In this document: positions 1-11,049 of the stretch, in pieces
How the letters are laid out: every line of letters begins with the position of its first letter
Numbering within the stretch: the first letter of the stretch is position 1
Origin: SSF14 sp046331245
GTDB taxonomy: Bacteria; Actinomycetota; Acidimicrobiia; Acidimicrobiales; Microtrichaceae
Assembly (NCBI GenBank): GCA_046331245.1
Contig: JAXLRH010000001.1
Span: 310,001-374,000 of the forward strand
Direction: 5' to 3'
DNA length: 64,000 bases
Translations under genes and position numbers: made by a program
Notes under the pieces: model-generated
What the model was told of the DNA's origin: nothing
Seen by the model: the letters and a program-made list of their open reading frames with translations, nothing else
Database searches by the model: none

Positions 1-2
1 TG

Positions 3-164
3 GGCCTCGTGGCGCGACAACGGCTCGGCCCGCTCGATCGTCACCACGCCGAGCGAGTCGGCACCGACGCCGATGCTCCGGTCGGCCCGCTCGCCGTGGC
101 CGTCAACGTGCTGCTCGTGCTCGCGCTGGGAACGGTTGCCTGGAGGGTCCGCCCACGGTGGTAG
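3..164 (+). CDS. C-terminal fragment of a membrane protein (partial, enters from left)
   Basis: An open frame runs from the left edge to a TAG at 162-164. Its last residues form one hydrophobic segment (PLAVAVNVLLVLALGTVAW) followed by a basic tail RVRPRW, as at the end of a membrane protein with a cytoplasmic C-terminus. About 53 codons are visible, which is too little to assign a family. The stop lies 12 bases before the ATG of the next gene, so the two may be co-transcribed. The other two forward frames are also open here, but they give arginine- and proline-rich nonsense. Confidence 0.5.
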   Translation, partial: GLVARQRLGPLDRHHAERVGTDADAPVGPLAVAVNVLLVLALGTVAWRVRPRW

Positions 165-175
165 GAGTGGGGCGC

Positions 176-601
176 ATGAGCTACGTCGCCGATCCCCGTG
201 TCGATGCGTACATCGACTCGTTGCCCGAGTGGCAGCAGGCCGTGTGTCACGAGATTCGCGCCATCGTGCACGCGGCCGACCCCGAGGTGGTCGAGACCAT
301 CAAGCGCACCCGCCAGCCGTACTTCGTGCTCCAGGGCAACATCTGCGCGCTGCTTGCGACGAAGGATCACGTGAACGTGTTCATCTACGACGGCGGCATC
401 GTGCCCGACCCCGAGGGCATCGTCACGGGCGGCCACGACAACGCGACGGCACGGACCATCGCGTTCTACGAGGGCGACGTGGTGAACTCCGCAGCGGTCG
501 CGGCGATGTTCTCGCAGATCATCGCCGACAACCGTGCCGGCGGGTGGCGCAAGCTCAAGGCCGGGCGAGATGCACCCGGACGGAAGGCGCCGGGAAGCTA
601 G
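176..601 (+). CDS. DUF1801 domain protein
   Basis: A 141-residue soluble protein matching the DUF1801 (YdhG-like) family. It opens with DPRVDAYIDSLPEWQQ and a helix containing EIRAIVHAADPEV, followed by the typical IKRTRQPYF strand and an F-x-YDGG segment. Members are small single-domain proteins of unknown biochemical role. The ATG at 176 puts the DUF1801 fold at residue 1; a GTG at 158 in the same frame would add only six unconserved residues. The gene ends 16 bases before the stop of the convergent SDR gene. Confidence 0.8.
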   Translation: MSYVADPRVDAYIDSLPEWQQAVCHEIRAIVHAADPEVVETIKRTRQPYFVLQGNICALLATKDHVNVFIYDGGIVPDPEGIVTGGHDNATARTIAFYEGDVVNSAAVAAMFSQIIADNRAGGWRKLKAGRDAPGRKAPGS

Positions 602-617
602 CGACGATCCGGCCGGC

Positions 618-1430
618 TCAGACGGCGACGTCTCCGCCGTCGACCAGCAACGAGCTGCCGGTCATGAACACGGCGAGGTCGCTCGCCGCGAACAGGACGG
701 CACGTGCGACGTCGTCGGCGACGCCGACTCTCCCGAGGGGGAGCCGCTGTGCGTACGTGTCGATCATGTCGCCCATGCCGGCGGCGCGGAACGCCTCCCG
801 GCCGGCCTCGATGCCGGGCGTCTCGATGAGCGTGGGGGAGACGGCAAGCGCCCGGATGCCGTGCGGGCCGAGCTCGACGGCGAGGCTCTTGGTGAGCCCG
901 AGTACGGCGTGCTTCGACGACACGTAGTGGGCGACGCCGGGGCCTGCCGCCTGGTAGCCGGCCGTCGAGGCGATGTTGACGATCACTCCGCCGTGACCGG
1001 CGGCGATCATCCGCGAGGCCGCCTCGCGCGCGCCGATGAACGAGCCGCGGAGGTTGACGTCGAGCACCCAGTCCCAGGCGTCGTTCGTGAGGTCGAGCAA
1101 CGGGGCGCTCGGATAGATGCCCGCGTTGTTGACCCAGATGTCGAGGCCACCGAGCTCGTCGATCGCGAGGTTCGCGCAGGCGACGATCGACTCCGGGTCG
1201 GCCACGTCGAGGTGCGTTCCGACGACGCGGTGATGCGTGTCGCGGACGATCGAGGCCACGGCCTCGTCGGTGTCGTGCAGATCGGCGACCACCACGGATG
1301 CGCCGGCCTCGGCGAGCCGGCGCGCGACGGCGAGCCCGATGCCGACCGCGGCGCCGGTGACGACGGCGACCTTGCCGTCGAGTGAGAGAAGATCGGTCAG
1401 GCTGCGGTCGCTGACGTCGGGAACGCTCAT
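618..1430 (-). CDS. SDR family oxidoreductase
   Basis: A 270-residue classical short-chain dehydrogenase/reductase. The Rossmann nucleotide-binding motif TGAAVGIG lies near residue 27, NNAG near 100, the catalytic Ser in NIAST, and the Tyr-Lys pair in YVSSK. The C-terminal MTGSSLLVDGG is also typical of the family. It should oxidise or reduce an alcohol/ketone substrate with NAD(P); the substrate cannot be predicted. The ATG at 1430 is preceded by AGGAGGAGCG, a strong ribosome binding site, so the longer open frame reaching 1484 is rejected. It is divergent from the acetyl-CoA-synthetase-like gene at 1604. Confidence 0.88.
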   Translation of the reverse strand: MSVPDVSDRSLTDLLSLDGKVAVVTGAAVGIGLAVARRLAEAGASVVVADLHDTDEAVASIVRDTHHRVVGTHLDVADPESIVACANLAIDELGGLDIWVNNAGIYPSAPLLDLTNDAWDWVLDVNLRGSFIGAREAASRMIAAGHGGVIVNIASTAGYQAAGPGVAHYVSSKHAVLGLTKSLAVELGPHGIRALAVSPTLIETPGIEAGREAFRAAGMGDMIDTYAQRLPLGRVGVADDVARAVLFAASDLAVFMTGSSLLVDGGDVAV

Positions 1431-1553
1431 CGCTCCTCCTCGAAAGGTGCGGCCGCGGGTTGGGCGGCGGGTGTACCACTCCACGATCCGCCCCGGCCGG
1501 GCCGACGGGGAAGGGGCAAAGGTCCTGACCCTCCGCCCGGCGTGCCCGGTTTG

Positions 1554-1566
1554 GGACGTCGGACCC
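1554..1566 (+). promoter_or_regulatory. Weak DosR-like box upstream of the ligase/dehydrogenase operon
   Basis: The sequence TTTGGGACGTCGGACCCT contains GGGAC and GACCC half-sites in inverted orientation. About 9 of 13 core positions agree with the box found repeatedly between 18.9 and 39 kb. Its centre (1560) is 44 bases before the ATG at 1604, against exactly 42 at the strong sites, so it is only a candidate. Confidence 0.35.
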
Positions 1567-1603
1567 TGGCGCGCCGAGGCGGTGCAGGCCGACGATCAGG
1601 ACG

Positions 1604-3317
<1,714 letters not shown>

Positions 3318-3321
<4 letters not shown>

Positions 3322-4296
3322 CCGACACCCGCCTCGACCTGCTCCGGCAGATGCTGCGCATCCGGCGATTCGAGGAGCGTTGCGTCGAGCTCTACTCGTC
3401 GCAACGCATCCGCGGCTTCCTCCACCTCTACATCGGCCAGGAGGCGGTCGCCGTCGGTGTGATGTCGCAGCTCGACCCGATCGACGGCATCGTCGCCACC
3501 TACCGCGACCACGGGCACGCCCTCGCTCGCGGCATCCCGATGCGAGCGGTGATGGCCGAGATGTTCGGCCGAGCGTCCGGCTGCAGTCGCGGTCGTGGCG
3601 GGTCGATGCACCTGTTCGACGCGGCGACGCGCTTCTACGGCGGCAACGCGATCGTCGGCGGCGGCCTTCCCGTCGCCGTCGGCCTCGCGCTCGCCGACTC
3701 GATGGCGCACCGCGACGCCGTCACCGTGTGCTTCTTCGGCGAGGGGGCCGTCGCCGAGGGCGAGTTCCACGAGGCGATGAACCTCGCGTCGCTGTGGAAC
3801 CTGCCGGTGCTGTTCTGCTGCGAGAACAACCTCTACGCGATGGGCACCGCGCTCGATCGCTCGGAGGCGGACACCGACCTCACCGTGAAGGCCTCGGGAT
3901 ACGCGGATGCCGGCATGGTCGGCCGACGGCATGGACGTCGAGGAGACCCGAACGGCCGCCGCCCGCGCTCGCGACGGTGCGTGGCGGAGGCGGGCCGGTG
4001 TTCCTCGAGCTGAAGACCTACCGCTTCCGCGCCCACTCCATGTACGACCCCGACCGCTACCGCGACCCCGCCGAGATCGCGCCGTGGAAGGAACGCGACC
4101 CCATTCCCGCCCTGGAGGAACGTCTCCGCGCCGACGGGCTCCTCGACGACGATGCCGTCCAGCAGCTCGAGACCGAGATCGCCGCGGAGATCGACGACGC
4201 CGTCGACTTCGCGGAGAACGCCGACGTCGAGCCGGTGTCCGAGCTGACCCGCTGGGTGTACTCCGACGAGTCGAGCGTCCCGAGGCCGGTGGGACG

Positions 4297-4300
<4 letters not shown>
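3318..4300 (+). pseudogene. TPP-dependent 2-oxoacid dehydrogenase E1 alpha subunit, two frameshifts
   Basis: This is the alpha subunit of a pyruvate/acetoin-type dehydrogenase, which decarboxylates a 2-oxo acid with thiamine pyrophosphate. ATG 3318 overlaps the stop of the ligase. The first part (to about 3903) has the entry motif YIGQEA, TYRDHGHALARG, and a TPP/Mg segment GEGAVAEG...EAMNLA ending in ENN. A middle piece of about 20 codons (MPAWSADGMDVE) is in another frame, and the end (GGGGPVFLELKTYRFRAHS to the stop at 4300) is in a third. Two single extra bases, near 3903-3906 and 3958-3975, explain this. The repaired protein would be about 327 residues, normal for the family. Its stop overlaps the next start (ATGA). 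Confidence 0.82.
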
Positions 4301-5264
<964 letters not shown>

Positions 5265-5265
<1 letters not shown>

Positions 5266-6581
5266 TGGGCGACTTCACGATGCCCTCGCTCGGCGCCGAC
5301 ATGGAGAGCGGCACCTTGCTCGAATGGCGGGTGGCCGTGGGCGACCATGTGGATCGCGGCGACATCGTCGCCGTGATCGACACGGAGAAGTCGACCGTCG
5401 AGATCGAGGTGTTCGAGTCGGGGATCGTGGAGGCGCTGCTTGTCGAGCCCGGCACCGAGGTCGACGTCGGGACGCCCCTCGCTCGCATCGGTTCCGGCAG
5501 TGGGACGGAGCCGCCCGCAGCGGAGGCGAGAGCCGAACCGGAGGTTCGCACCGAACCGGCAGCGCCTGTTCCGCCGGAGGAGCACGCAGCGCCGCACTCC
5601 CACCTGACGTCACCGCTCGTGCGTCACCTGGCAGAGGACCTCCACGTCGACCCGGCCGGCATCGAGGGCACCGGCGTCGGCCATCGCGTGACCCGCGACG
5701 ACGTGCGACGGGCGGCGGGCGCGACGGCGAGCAGCGGTGCGCACGGCGCGTCGCCGTTGGCACGACGGCGCGCCGCCGAGCTCGGTGTCGACCTCGCCGG
5801 CATCACCGGCTCGGGGCCCGGTGGGGCCGTTGTCGCCCGCGACGTGGGCGAGAGCGCGCCGCCTGCGCCCGTCGGCCCCGCTGCTTCCACGCCGTCGCCG
5901 AAGACCGGAGCCGACCGGGCCCGCTCGGTGCGCTCCGCCATCGCGCGCCTGATGGCGCAGTCGAACCGCGAGATCCCGCACTACCACCTGACGACCACGA
6001 TCGACCTGCTCGCCATGACGAAGTGGCTCGCGGCCACGAACGCCGAGCGCCCCGCCGCCGATCGCATCCTTCCGGCTGCGTTGTTCATCCGGGCGACCGC
6101 GCTGGCGCTGGTACGGAGTCCCGAGCTCAACGGCTACTGGACGGACGACGAGTTCCGGCCCGGTGACGGCATCCACGTCGCCTTCGCCGTGTCGCTGCGC
6201 AGTGGCGGGATCATCACGCCGGTCGTCCGCGACGCGGATCGGCGATCGCTCGACGAGACGATGCGAACCCTCGCCGACCTGGTGACCCGGGCGCGCAGCG
6301 GCTCGCTGCGGTCGTCGGACCTCACCGGCGCGACGGTCACGATCACGAGCCTCGGCGACCGCGGCGCCGAAGCCGTCTTCGGCGTGATCCATCCGCCACA
6401 GGTCGCGCTCGTCGGCTTCGGCCGCATCGTGGAACGGCCCTGGGCCGTCGACGGGATGGTGGGCGTGCACCCCGTCGTCACCGCCACCCTCTCCGGCGAT
6501 CACCGCGCGACCGACGCGATGTCCGGCAGCCGGATGCTCGAACGTCTCGACGGCCTGCTCCAGAAGCCGGCCGACCTGTGA
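5265..6581 (+). CDS. Dihydrolipoamide acyltransferase (E2) of the 2-oxoacid dehydrogenase complex
   Basis: A 438-residue E2. One lipoyl domain occupies residues 1-80 with the lipoylated lysine in DTEKSTVEIE. It is followed by a Pro/Ala/Glu linker and two peripheral-subunit-binding motifs (SPLVRHLAEDLHVDPAGIEGTG and a second copy starting SPLARRRAAELGVDLAGI). The C-terminal catalytic domain runs from about residue 225. The active-site motif is DHRATDA, where DHRxxDG is usual, so the final glycine is alanine. It transfers the acyl group from E1 to CoA. No E3 (dihydrolipoamide dehydrogenase) follows, so E3 must be supplied elsewhere. Confidence 0.9.
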
Positions 6582-6624
6582 CCCCCGATCGCACCAAGCC
6601 CGACCACTACCAGAGGAGCGACCC

Positions 6625-6870
6625 ATGACCGACACCGAGGCCCGAACCGTGATCACCGCCGTGCTGCAGCGGATCGCGCCCGAGCTCGACCTCGCACGAT
6701 TCGACTTCGACCCGACCGCGCCCCTGGCCGGTGAGCTCGAGCTCGACTCGATGGACGTGCTGGCCATGCTCGCGGGGATCGGCGAGGAGACGGGCGTGCA
6801 GATCCCCGATGCCGACGTGGATCCCGAGTGGAGCCTCGACGATCTCGCCGCCTACCTCTCGTCACGCTGA
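6625..6870 (+). CDS. Acyl carrier protein
   Basis: An 81-residue acidic four-helix protein with the phosphopantetheine attachment motif ELDSMDVLAM near residue 36, where the Ser is modified. The length is standard for a free acyl carrier protein. GAGGAGCGACCC precedes the ATG as a clear ribosome binding site. It is the last gene of the ligase-E1-E2 operon, so it probably carries an acyl group to or from this complex rather than serving general fatty acid synthesis. That role is inferred from position only. Confidence 0.85.
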   Translation: MTDTEARTVITAVLQRIAPELDLARFDFDPTAPLAGELELDSMDVLAMLAGIGEETGVQIPDADVDPEWSLDDLAAYLSSR

Positions 6871-6891
6871 CGGGGCGGAGCTGCTCGAGCG

Positions 6892-7527
6892 TCACCCCAT
6901 CGACAGGAACCCGCCGAGCGCGCCTCCGATGGTGGCGACGGTGGCACCTGCCCATCCCCATCGGACGGCACGTTCGTGACGATCGTCGCGGCGCTGCCAC
7001 CAGGAGACCAGGTAGCAGAGGACGGCGCTGCTGTTCGCCGCTGCGTGCAGCACCGCCACCCGACGTTTGCGCGGGGTGAGCGCCGGCAGGTCGCCCAGTC
7101 CGAGGACGATGGTCGGGACTGCGCTCACGACCCCCAGCCCGATCAGGCGGCGAGCTGCGACGCGATCGGTCTCGTGCCCGAGCAGGTCGAGCATCCAGGC
7201 GCTCGTCCAGAACCCGATCGGCAGGTCGGTGAGCAGCGGATGTGCCGGATGCCCCAGCACGTTCGCCGCGGCTGACGCCACGCGCGTCGCTCCCGAGCGT
7301 TCGGCGACCCGGACGAGCGCGTCGGAACGCCGGTCGGCGGATGGCAGGTCGGCGAGTCCGTCGAGGTATCGGTCGAGCGTTCGGGGCACGACCACGCGTA
7401 CCCGGTCGGCCGCCCGCCCAACCTCGGGCCGGTCCGTGCGTCGGCGCGAGTCCCCGCTCCGGGGGATGTGCCGGGGAGGGGGCGAGCGTACGCTTTCCCG
7501 TGGGGCGGAGGTCGTGGACGACGCCAC
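6892..7527 (-). CDS. DUF2231 family membrane protein
   Basis: Up to 211 residues. The family signature GHPAHPLLTDLPIGFWTSAW is at about residue 91, followed by about four membrane helices (the DLLGHETDRVAARR loop, then IGLGVVSAVPTIVLGLGDL, hydrophobic VLHAAANSSAVLCYLVSWW and a C-terminal ATVATIGGALGGFLS). DUF2231 proteins are integral membrane proteins of unknown function, often found near redox genes. The first 45 residues are low-complexity and arginine-rich; a GTG start near VVVPRTLDRYLDGL is equally likely. It ends tail-to-tail with the acyl carrier protein gene. Confidence 0.75.
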   Translation of the reverse strand: MASSTTSAPRESVRSPPPRHIPRSGDSRRRTDRPEVGRAADRVRVVVPRTLDRYLDGLADLPSADRRSDALVRVAERSGATRVASAAANVLGHPAHPLLTDLPIGFWTSAWMLDLLGHETDRVAARRLIGLGVVSAVPTIVLGLGDLPALTPRKRRVAVLHAAANSSAVLCYLVSWWQRRDDRHERAVRWGWAGATVATIGGALGGFLSMG

Positions 7528-7559
7528 GAGTCATCGACCGCCACGACAGGGAGGCAGCG

Positions 7560-7955
7560 ATGCCGATACCCGACCCCTACGGAGCACATCCCAGCGGTGC
7601 CCGGGCGCGACGCGCCTGCGGGCGACACCTCGTCGCCGTCGCGCAGCTCTCCGTCGACGCGATCGAGACCTACTCGGGCTGGCGCCTCGGCATCGCCGGC
7701 GAGCTCGATCTCTCCACCGCCCCGATCCTGGTCGCCGAGCTCGATCACGTGCTCGAGCGGACCGATTCGATCGAGATCGACCTCTCCCGGGTGTCGTTCA
7801 TGGACTCCCAGGGGCTCGGCGTGCTGCTGCGTGCCGAGTCCGAGGTGCCCGGCCGGTCGTTCACGGTGGTGGACGCGTCGCCGCAGGCGCGACGTCTGCT
7901 CGCCGTGACCGGGCTCGCGAACCACTTCGGGTTGCCGCCGCTGCCGGAGGCCTGA
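7560..7955 (+). CDS. STAS-domain protein (anti-sigma factor antagonist-like)
   Basis: A 131-residue protein whose residues 35-125 form a STAS domain. It has GELDLSTAPILVAEL, IEIDLSRVSFMDSQGLGVLL with the conserved phosphorylatable Ser after Asp, and a VVDASPQARRLLAVTGL helix. Such proteins bind anti-sigma kinases in partner-switching control. No kinase or phosphatase is adjacent, so its partner is unknown. GACAGGGAGGCAGCG before the ATG gives a usable ribosome binding site. The VOC gene starts 2 bases after its stop. Confidence 0.85.
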   Translation: MPIPDPYGAHPSGARARRACGRHLVAVAQLSVDAIETYSGWRLGIAGELDLSTAPILVAELDHVLERTDSIEIDLSRVSFMDSQGLGVLLRAESEVPGRSFTVVDASPQARRLLAVTGLANHFGLPPLPEA

Positions 7956-7957
7956 CG

Positions 7958-8316
7958 ATGGCGTTGGAGTGGGAGCAGACGATCGTCGATGCCGCCGATC
8001 CCGCCGCGCTCGGCCGGTGGTGGTGCGTCGCGCTCGGTTGGGTGCAGGTCGACGTCGACTCGACACCGGACGACGAGTTCGAGATCCGGCCGGCGCCCGA
8101 TCGCCTTCCCGGTCTCCTGTTCGCTCGCGTCGACGAACCCAAGACGACGAAGAACCGGTTGCACCTCGACTTCCGGCCGGACGATCGCGACGCCGAGGTC
8201 GAGCGGCTCCTCTCGCTCGGCGCCCGGCGCGTCGACGTGGGGCAGGGCGACCAGTCGTGGGTGGTCTCGCCGACCCCGAGGGCAACGAGTTCTGCGTCCT
8301 GAGCTCACGCGCCTGA
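7958..8316 (+). pseudogene. VOC/glyoxalase-like domain protein, frameshifted near its end
   Basis: A small glyoxalase-like (VOC superfamily) protein of about 119 residues after repair. ATG 7958 starts MALEWEQTIVDAADPAALGRW with the usual WW-x-ALGW strand, then LHLDFRPDDRDAEVERLLSLGA. The frame changes at about 8266-8272 in GGGTGGTCTCGCCGACC. Adding one base restores the family ending LADPEGNEFCVL followed by SSRA and a stop at 8316. Without it the protein ends in an unrelated tail at 8302. The substrate is unknown; these proteins bind metal and small hydrophobic ligands. Confidence 0.75.
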
Positions 8317-8368
8317 GCACGCCGCTCGTCCCGCGTGCTCATTCCGGTTAGCGGAACGGGCATTCGGG

Positions 8369-8374
8369 TACGCA
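8369..8374 (+). promoter_or_regulatory. -10 element, leaderless promoter of the hemerythrin gene
   Basis: TACGCA ends exactly six bases before the ATG at 8381, so transcription should begin at the start codon. The same spacing is seen at seven other genes of the window. Confidence 0.5.
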
Positions 8375-8380
8375 GAGGAC

Positions 8381-9298
8381 ATGGACGCAATCACACTTCT
8401 CAAGAACGACCACCGAGCCGTCGAGGCCCTCTTCAAGCGCTACGAGAAGGCCGGCGATCGCGCCTACGTGCAGAAGCGCGAGATCGTCGACCGGATCAGC
8501 GAGGAGCTGTCGAAGCACGCAGCGATCGAGGAGCAGTACTTCTACCCGGTGACCCGTGCCACCGTGCCGGCCGTCGCGGACATCTCGCTCGAGAGCCTCG
8601 AGGAGCACCACCTGGTGAAGATCGTGCTCGCCGAGCTGGCGACGCTCGACCCCACCGACGAGCGCTTCCACCCGAAGGTGACCGTGCTCATCGAGAACGT
8701 GCGGCACCACATCGAGGAGGAGGAGGGCGACTACTTCCCGAAGGTCCGCGACGAGCTCGGGCGCGCCGCGCTCGCCGACCTCGGTGAGGCGATGGAGTCG
8801 GCCAAGGCCGGCGCTCCGACCCACCCGCATCCCGAGATGCCCGACACCCCTCCCGGCAACCTCGTCGGCGTCGTCGTCGGTGCCGTCGATCGGGTGACCG
8901 ACACGGTGAGCGGCATCGCGCAGGGCGGCGTCACCGTGATCCAGGAGCTCATCGCCCGAATCCTCCGCACCAAGGCGGACGTGCACTCGCCGACCGGCAC
9001 GAGCGACGCCCGCAAGGCCGCCGCACAGACGCGAGCCGGCGCCGAGGCCGCTGCCAGCGGCGTGGAGCGTACGGCGAAGGCCGCTGCGTCCGCCGTCGAG
9101 TCCACCGCGAAGGCGGCGCGATCGAGTGCGAAGGGCACCGTCACCTCGGCCCGACGGTCGGCCAAGAAGACCGCCACGACGGCCAAGCGCGGCGTCACCC
9201 GCACCGAGCGGGCCGCCAAGGCCGGCGCCGCCTCGACCCGCACGACCGCCAAGCGAGCCGCCAAGTCGACCACGAAGGCCGCCAAGACCGGTCGCTGA
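8381..9298 (+). CDS. Hemerythrin HHE domain protein with histone H1-like tail
   Basis: A 305-residue protein in two parts. Residues 1-135 are a hemerythrin-like four-helix bundle with di-iron ligand motifs: LLKNDHRAVEALFKRY, KHAAIEEQYFYP, EEHHLVK and NVRHHIEEEEGDYFP. Residues 195-305 are a disordered tail of Ala, Lys, Arg, Thr and Ser with repeated AAKxxxKxAK patterns, as in histone H1 and bacterial HU-tail proteins. The bundle would bind O2, NO or peroxide or sense them. The tail probably binds DNA or another polyanion (inference). The start has a leaderless promoter. Confidence 0.85.
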   Translation: MDAITLLKNDHRAVEALFKRYEKAGDRAYVQKREIVDRISEELSKHAAIEEQYFYPVTRATVPAVADISLESLEEHHLVKIVLAELATLDPTDERFHPKVTVLIENVRHHIEEEEGDYFPKVRDELGRAALADLGEAMESAKAGAPTHPHPEMPDTPPGNLVGVVVGAVDRVTDTVSGIAQGGVTVIQELIARILRTKADVHSPTGTSDARKAAAQTRAGAEAAASGVERTAKAAASAVESTAKAARSSAKGTVTSARRSAKKTATTAKRGVTRTERAAKAGAASTRTTAKRAAKSTTKAAKTGR

Positions 9299-9380
9299 GT
9301 CCGGCCTCGACCGGTCGGCCGGAGGCAGTGTGGAAGGTGACAGTGCGGATGGCCGGTCCGGCCGTCGGGTAGGGGTCGGC

Positions 9381-10001
9381 ATGACCCTCACCGCCTTCGC
9401 CCTCAACTGCACGCTCAAGCCCTCGTCGGCCGGCCCGTCCAGCACGGATCGGCTCCTTCGGGAGCTGCTCGCCGAGCTGGCGAAGCTGGGCGTCGAGTCG
9501 GACGAGCCGCTCCGGGTCGCCGACCTGGACATCGCGCCGGGCGTCACCTCCGACGAAGGGGACGGTGACGCCTGGCCCGATGTTCGGCGTCGCATCCTCG
9601 CTGCCGACATCTTCGTGCTCGGCACGCCCATCTGGCTGGGCCACCCGTGCTCGAACGCCCAGAAGGTGCTCGAGCGCCTCGACGCGTTCCTCGGCGAGGT
9701 GGACGACGACGGCCGCATGATCTCCTTCGATCGCGTTGCGCTCGTCGCCGTCGTCGGCAACGAGGACGGCGCGCATCTCGTCGGCTCGCAGCTCTTCCAA
9801 GGCCTCAACGACGTGGGCTTCACGATCCCGGCGGGTGGCATGACGTACTGGGTCGGGGAGGCGATGCACAGCGTCGACTACCAGGACCTCCCGGCCGGGA
9901 GCGATCGCACCCGTGAGGCCACGGCCACCGCCGCCCGCACCGCGGCGCACCTCGCCGCCCTGCTCGACGAGCACCCGTACCCGGCCGCCCCCTCGGCTTG
10001 A
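9381..10001 (+). CDS. Flavodoxin-like/NADPH-dependent FMN reductase family protein
   Basis: A 206-residue flavodoxin-fold protein. The N-terminal strand FALNCTLKPSSAGPSSTDRLL provides the FMN phosphate loop; later come DIFVLGTPIWLGHPCSNAQKVLERLDAFL and VALVAVVGNEDGAHLV with GGMTYWVGEAMHSVDY, all typical of FMN-dependent NAD(P)H oxidoreductases. It probably reduces quinones or flavins in the cytoplasm. ATG 9381 is the first Met compatible with the fold; the frame upstream is proline-rich and non-conserved. Confidence 0.85.
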   Translation: MTLTAFALNCTLKPSSAGPSSTDRLLRELLAELAKLGVESDEPLRVADLDIAPGVTSDEGDGDAWPDVRRRILAADIFVLGTPIWLGHPCSNAQKVLERLDAFLGEVDDDGRMISFDRVALVAVVGNEDGAHLVGSQLFQGLNDVGFTIPAGGMTYWVGEAMHSVDYQDLPAGSDRTREATATAARTAAHLAALLDEHPYPAAPSA

Positions 10002-10026
10002 TCGGCGACACCGGAACCTAGGACCG

Positions 10027-11031
10027 ATGCTCGTCGACCCCACCGAGCTACGACGCCACGGCTTGCGGTTCTCGTCGGATGACGAGCCCGGACTGCGACG
10101 CCGGCGACGCGGGAAGCGGTTCACGTACGTCGATGTCGACGGCGCGACCGGGTCCGAGGCCGACCGGCGTCGTCTCGACGCGCTCGCCGTACCGCCCGCC
10201 TGGACCGATGTGTGGCTCTGTGCCGACGAACGTGGCCACGTGCAGGCCACCGGCCGCGACGCCCGCGGACGCAAACAGTACCGCTACCACCCCGAGTGGC
10301 GTGCGCTGCGCGATCGTCGGAAGTTCGGCGACCTGGCCACGTTCGGGGCGGCGCTGCCCGAGCTACGCGCCAGGATCGACCGCGACCTGCGACGACCCGG
10401 CATCGACCACGACAAGATGGTCGCCCTCGTGCTCGCGCTGCTCGACTCGACGCTGATCCGGGTCGGGAACGACGAGTACGCCCGCACCAACGGAACCTAC
10501 GGCCTCACGACGCTGACGCGGCGCCACCTGGTCGCCGACCACGGCCGCGTGCGCTTCCGCTTCGTGGGGAAGGCCGGTCTCCGCCACGAGGTCGAGATCG
10601 ACGATCGGCGCCTCGCCCGACTGGTGCGCCGCTGCCACGAGCTCGGCGGACGGGAGCTGTTCAGCTTCGTCGACGACGACGGGCCGCACCGCGTCGACTC
10701 GGCCGACGCCAACGACTACCTCCGCGCCGTCTGCGGCGACGACCACTCGGTGAAGACGTTCCGCACCTGGGGCGCGACGGCGCTGGCCGTCGGGCTGCTC
10801 GCGGCGACCGCCGATGACGTCGTGGCCGATGCCGATGCGCGCATGTCCGAGGTCGTGGATGCCGTCGCCACCCGCCTCGGCAACACCCGCGCCGTCGCCC
10901 GCTCGAGCTACATCCACCCCGAGGTCGTCGACTGGCACGGGGGTGGGCTGATCGCCGAGGCCTGGCGACGATCACGGTCGACGCGCACGATGGACCGCAG
11001 CGAGCGGACGCTCGTCTCGCTGCTCTCGTGA
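10027..11031 (+). CDS. DNA topoisomerase IB (poxvirus-type)
   Basis: A 334-residue type IB topoisomerase of the bacterial/poxvirus class, which relaxes supercoils through a 3'-phosphotyrosine. An N-terminal domain (LRFSSDDEPGLRR, FTYVDVDG) precedes the catalytic core with RVGNDEYARTNGTYGLTTL, GKAGLRHEVEIDD and FRTWGATALAV. The nucleophile is Tyr in ARSSYIHPEVVDWH near residue 297. The length is normal. It is a single gene that does not form an obvious operon; the preceding stop is 26 bases away. Confidence 0.92.
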   Translation: MLVDPTELRRHGLRFSSDDEPGLRRRRRGKRFTYVDVDGATGSEADRRRLDALAVPPAWTDVWLCADERGHVQATGRDARGRKQYRYHPEWRALRDRRKFGDLATFGAALPELRARIDRDLRRPGIDHDKMVALVLALLDSTLIRVGNDEYARTNGTYGLTTLTRRHLVADHGRVRFRFVGKAGLRHEVEIDDRRLARLVRRCHELGGRELFSFVDDDGPHRVDSADANDYLRAVCGDDHSVKTFRTWGATALAVGLLAATADDVVADADARMSEVVDAVATRLGNTRAVARSSYIHPEVVDWHGGGLIAEAWRRSRSTRTMDRSERTLVSLLS

Positions 11032-11049
11032 CGTGGGTGTCGCTCGCGG

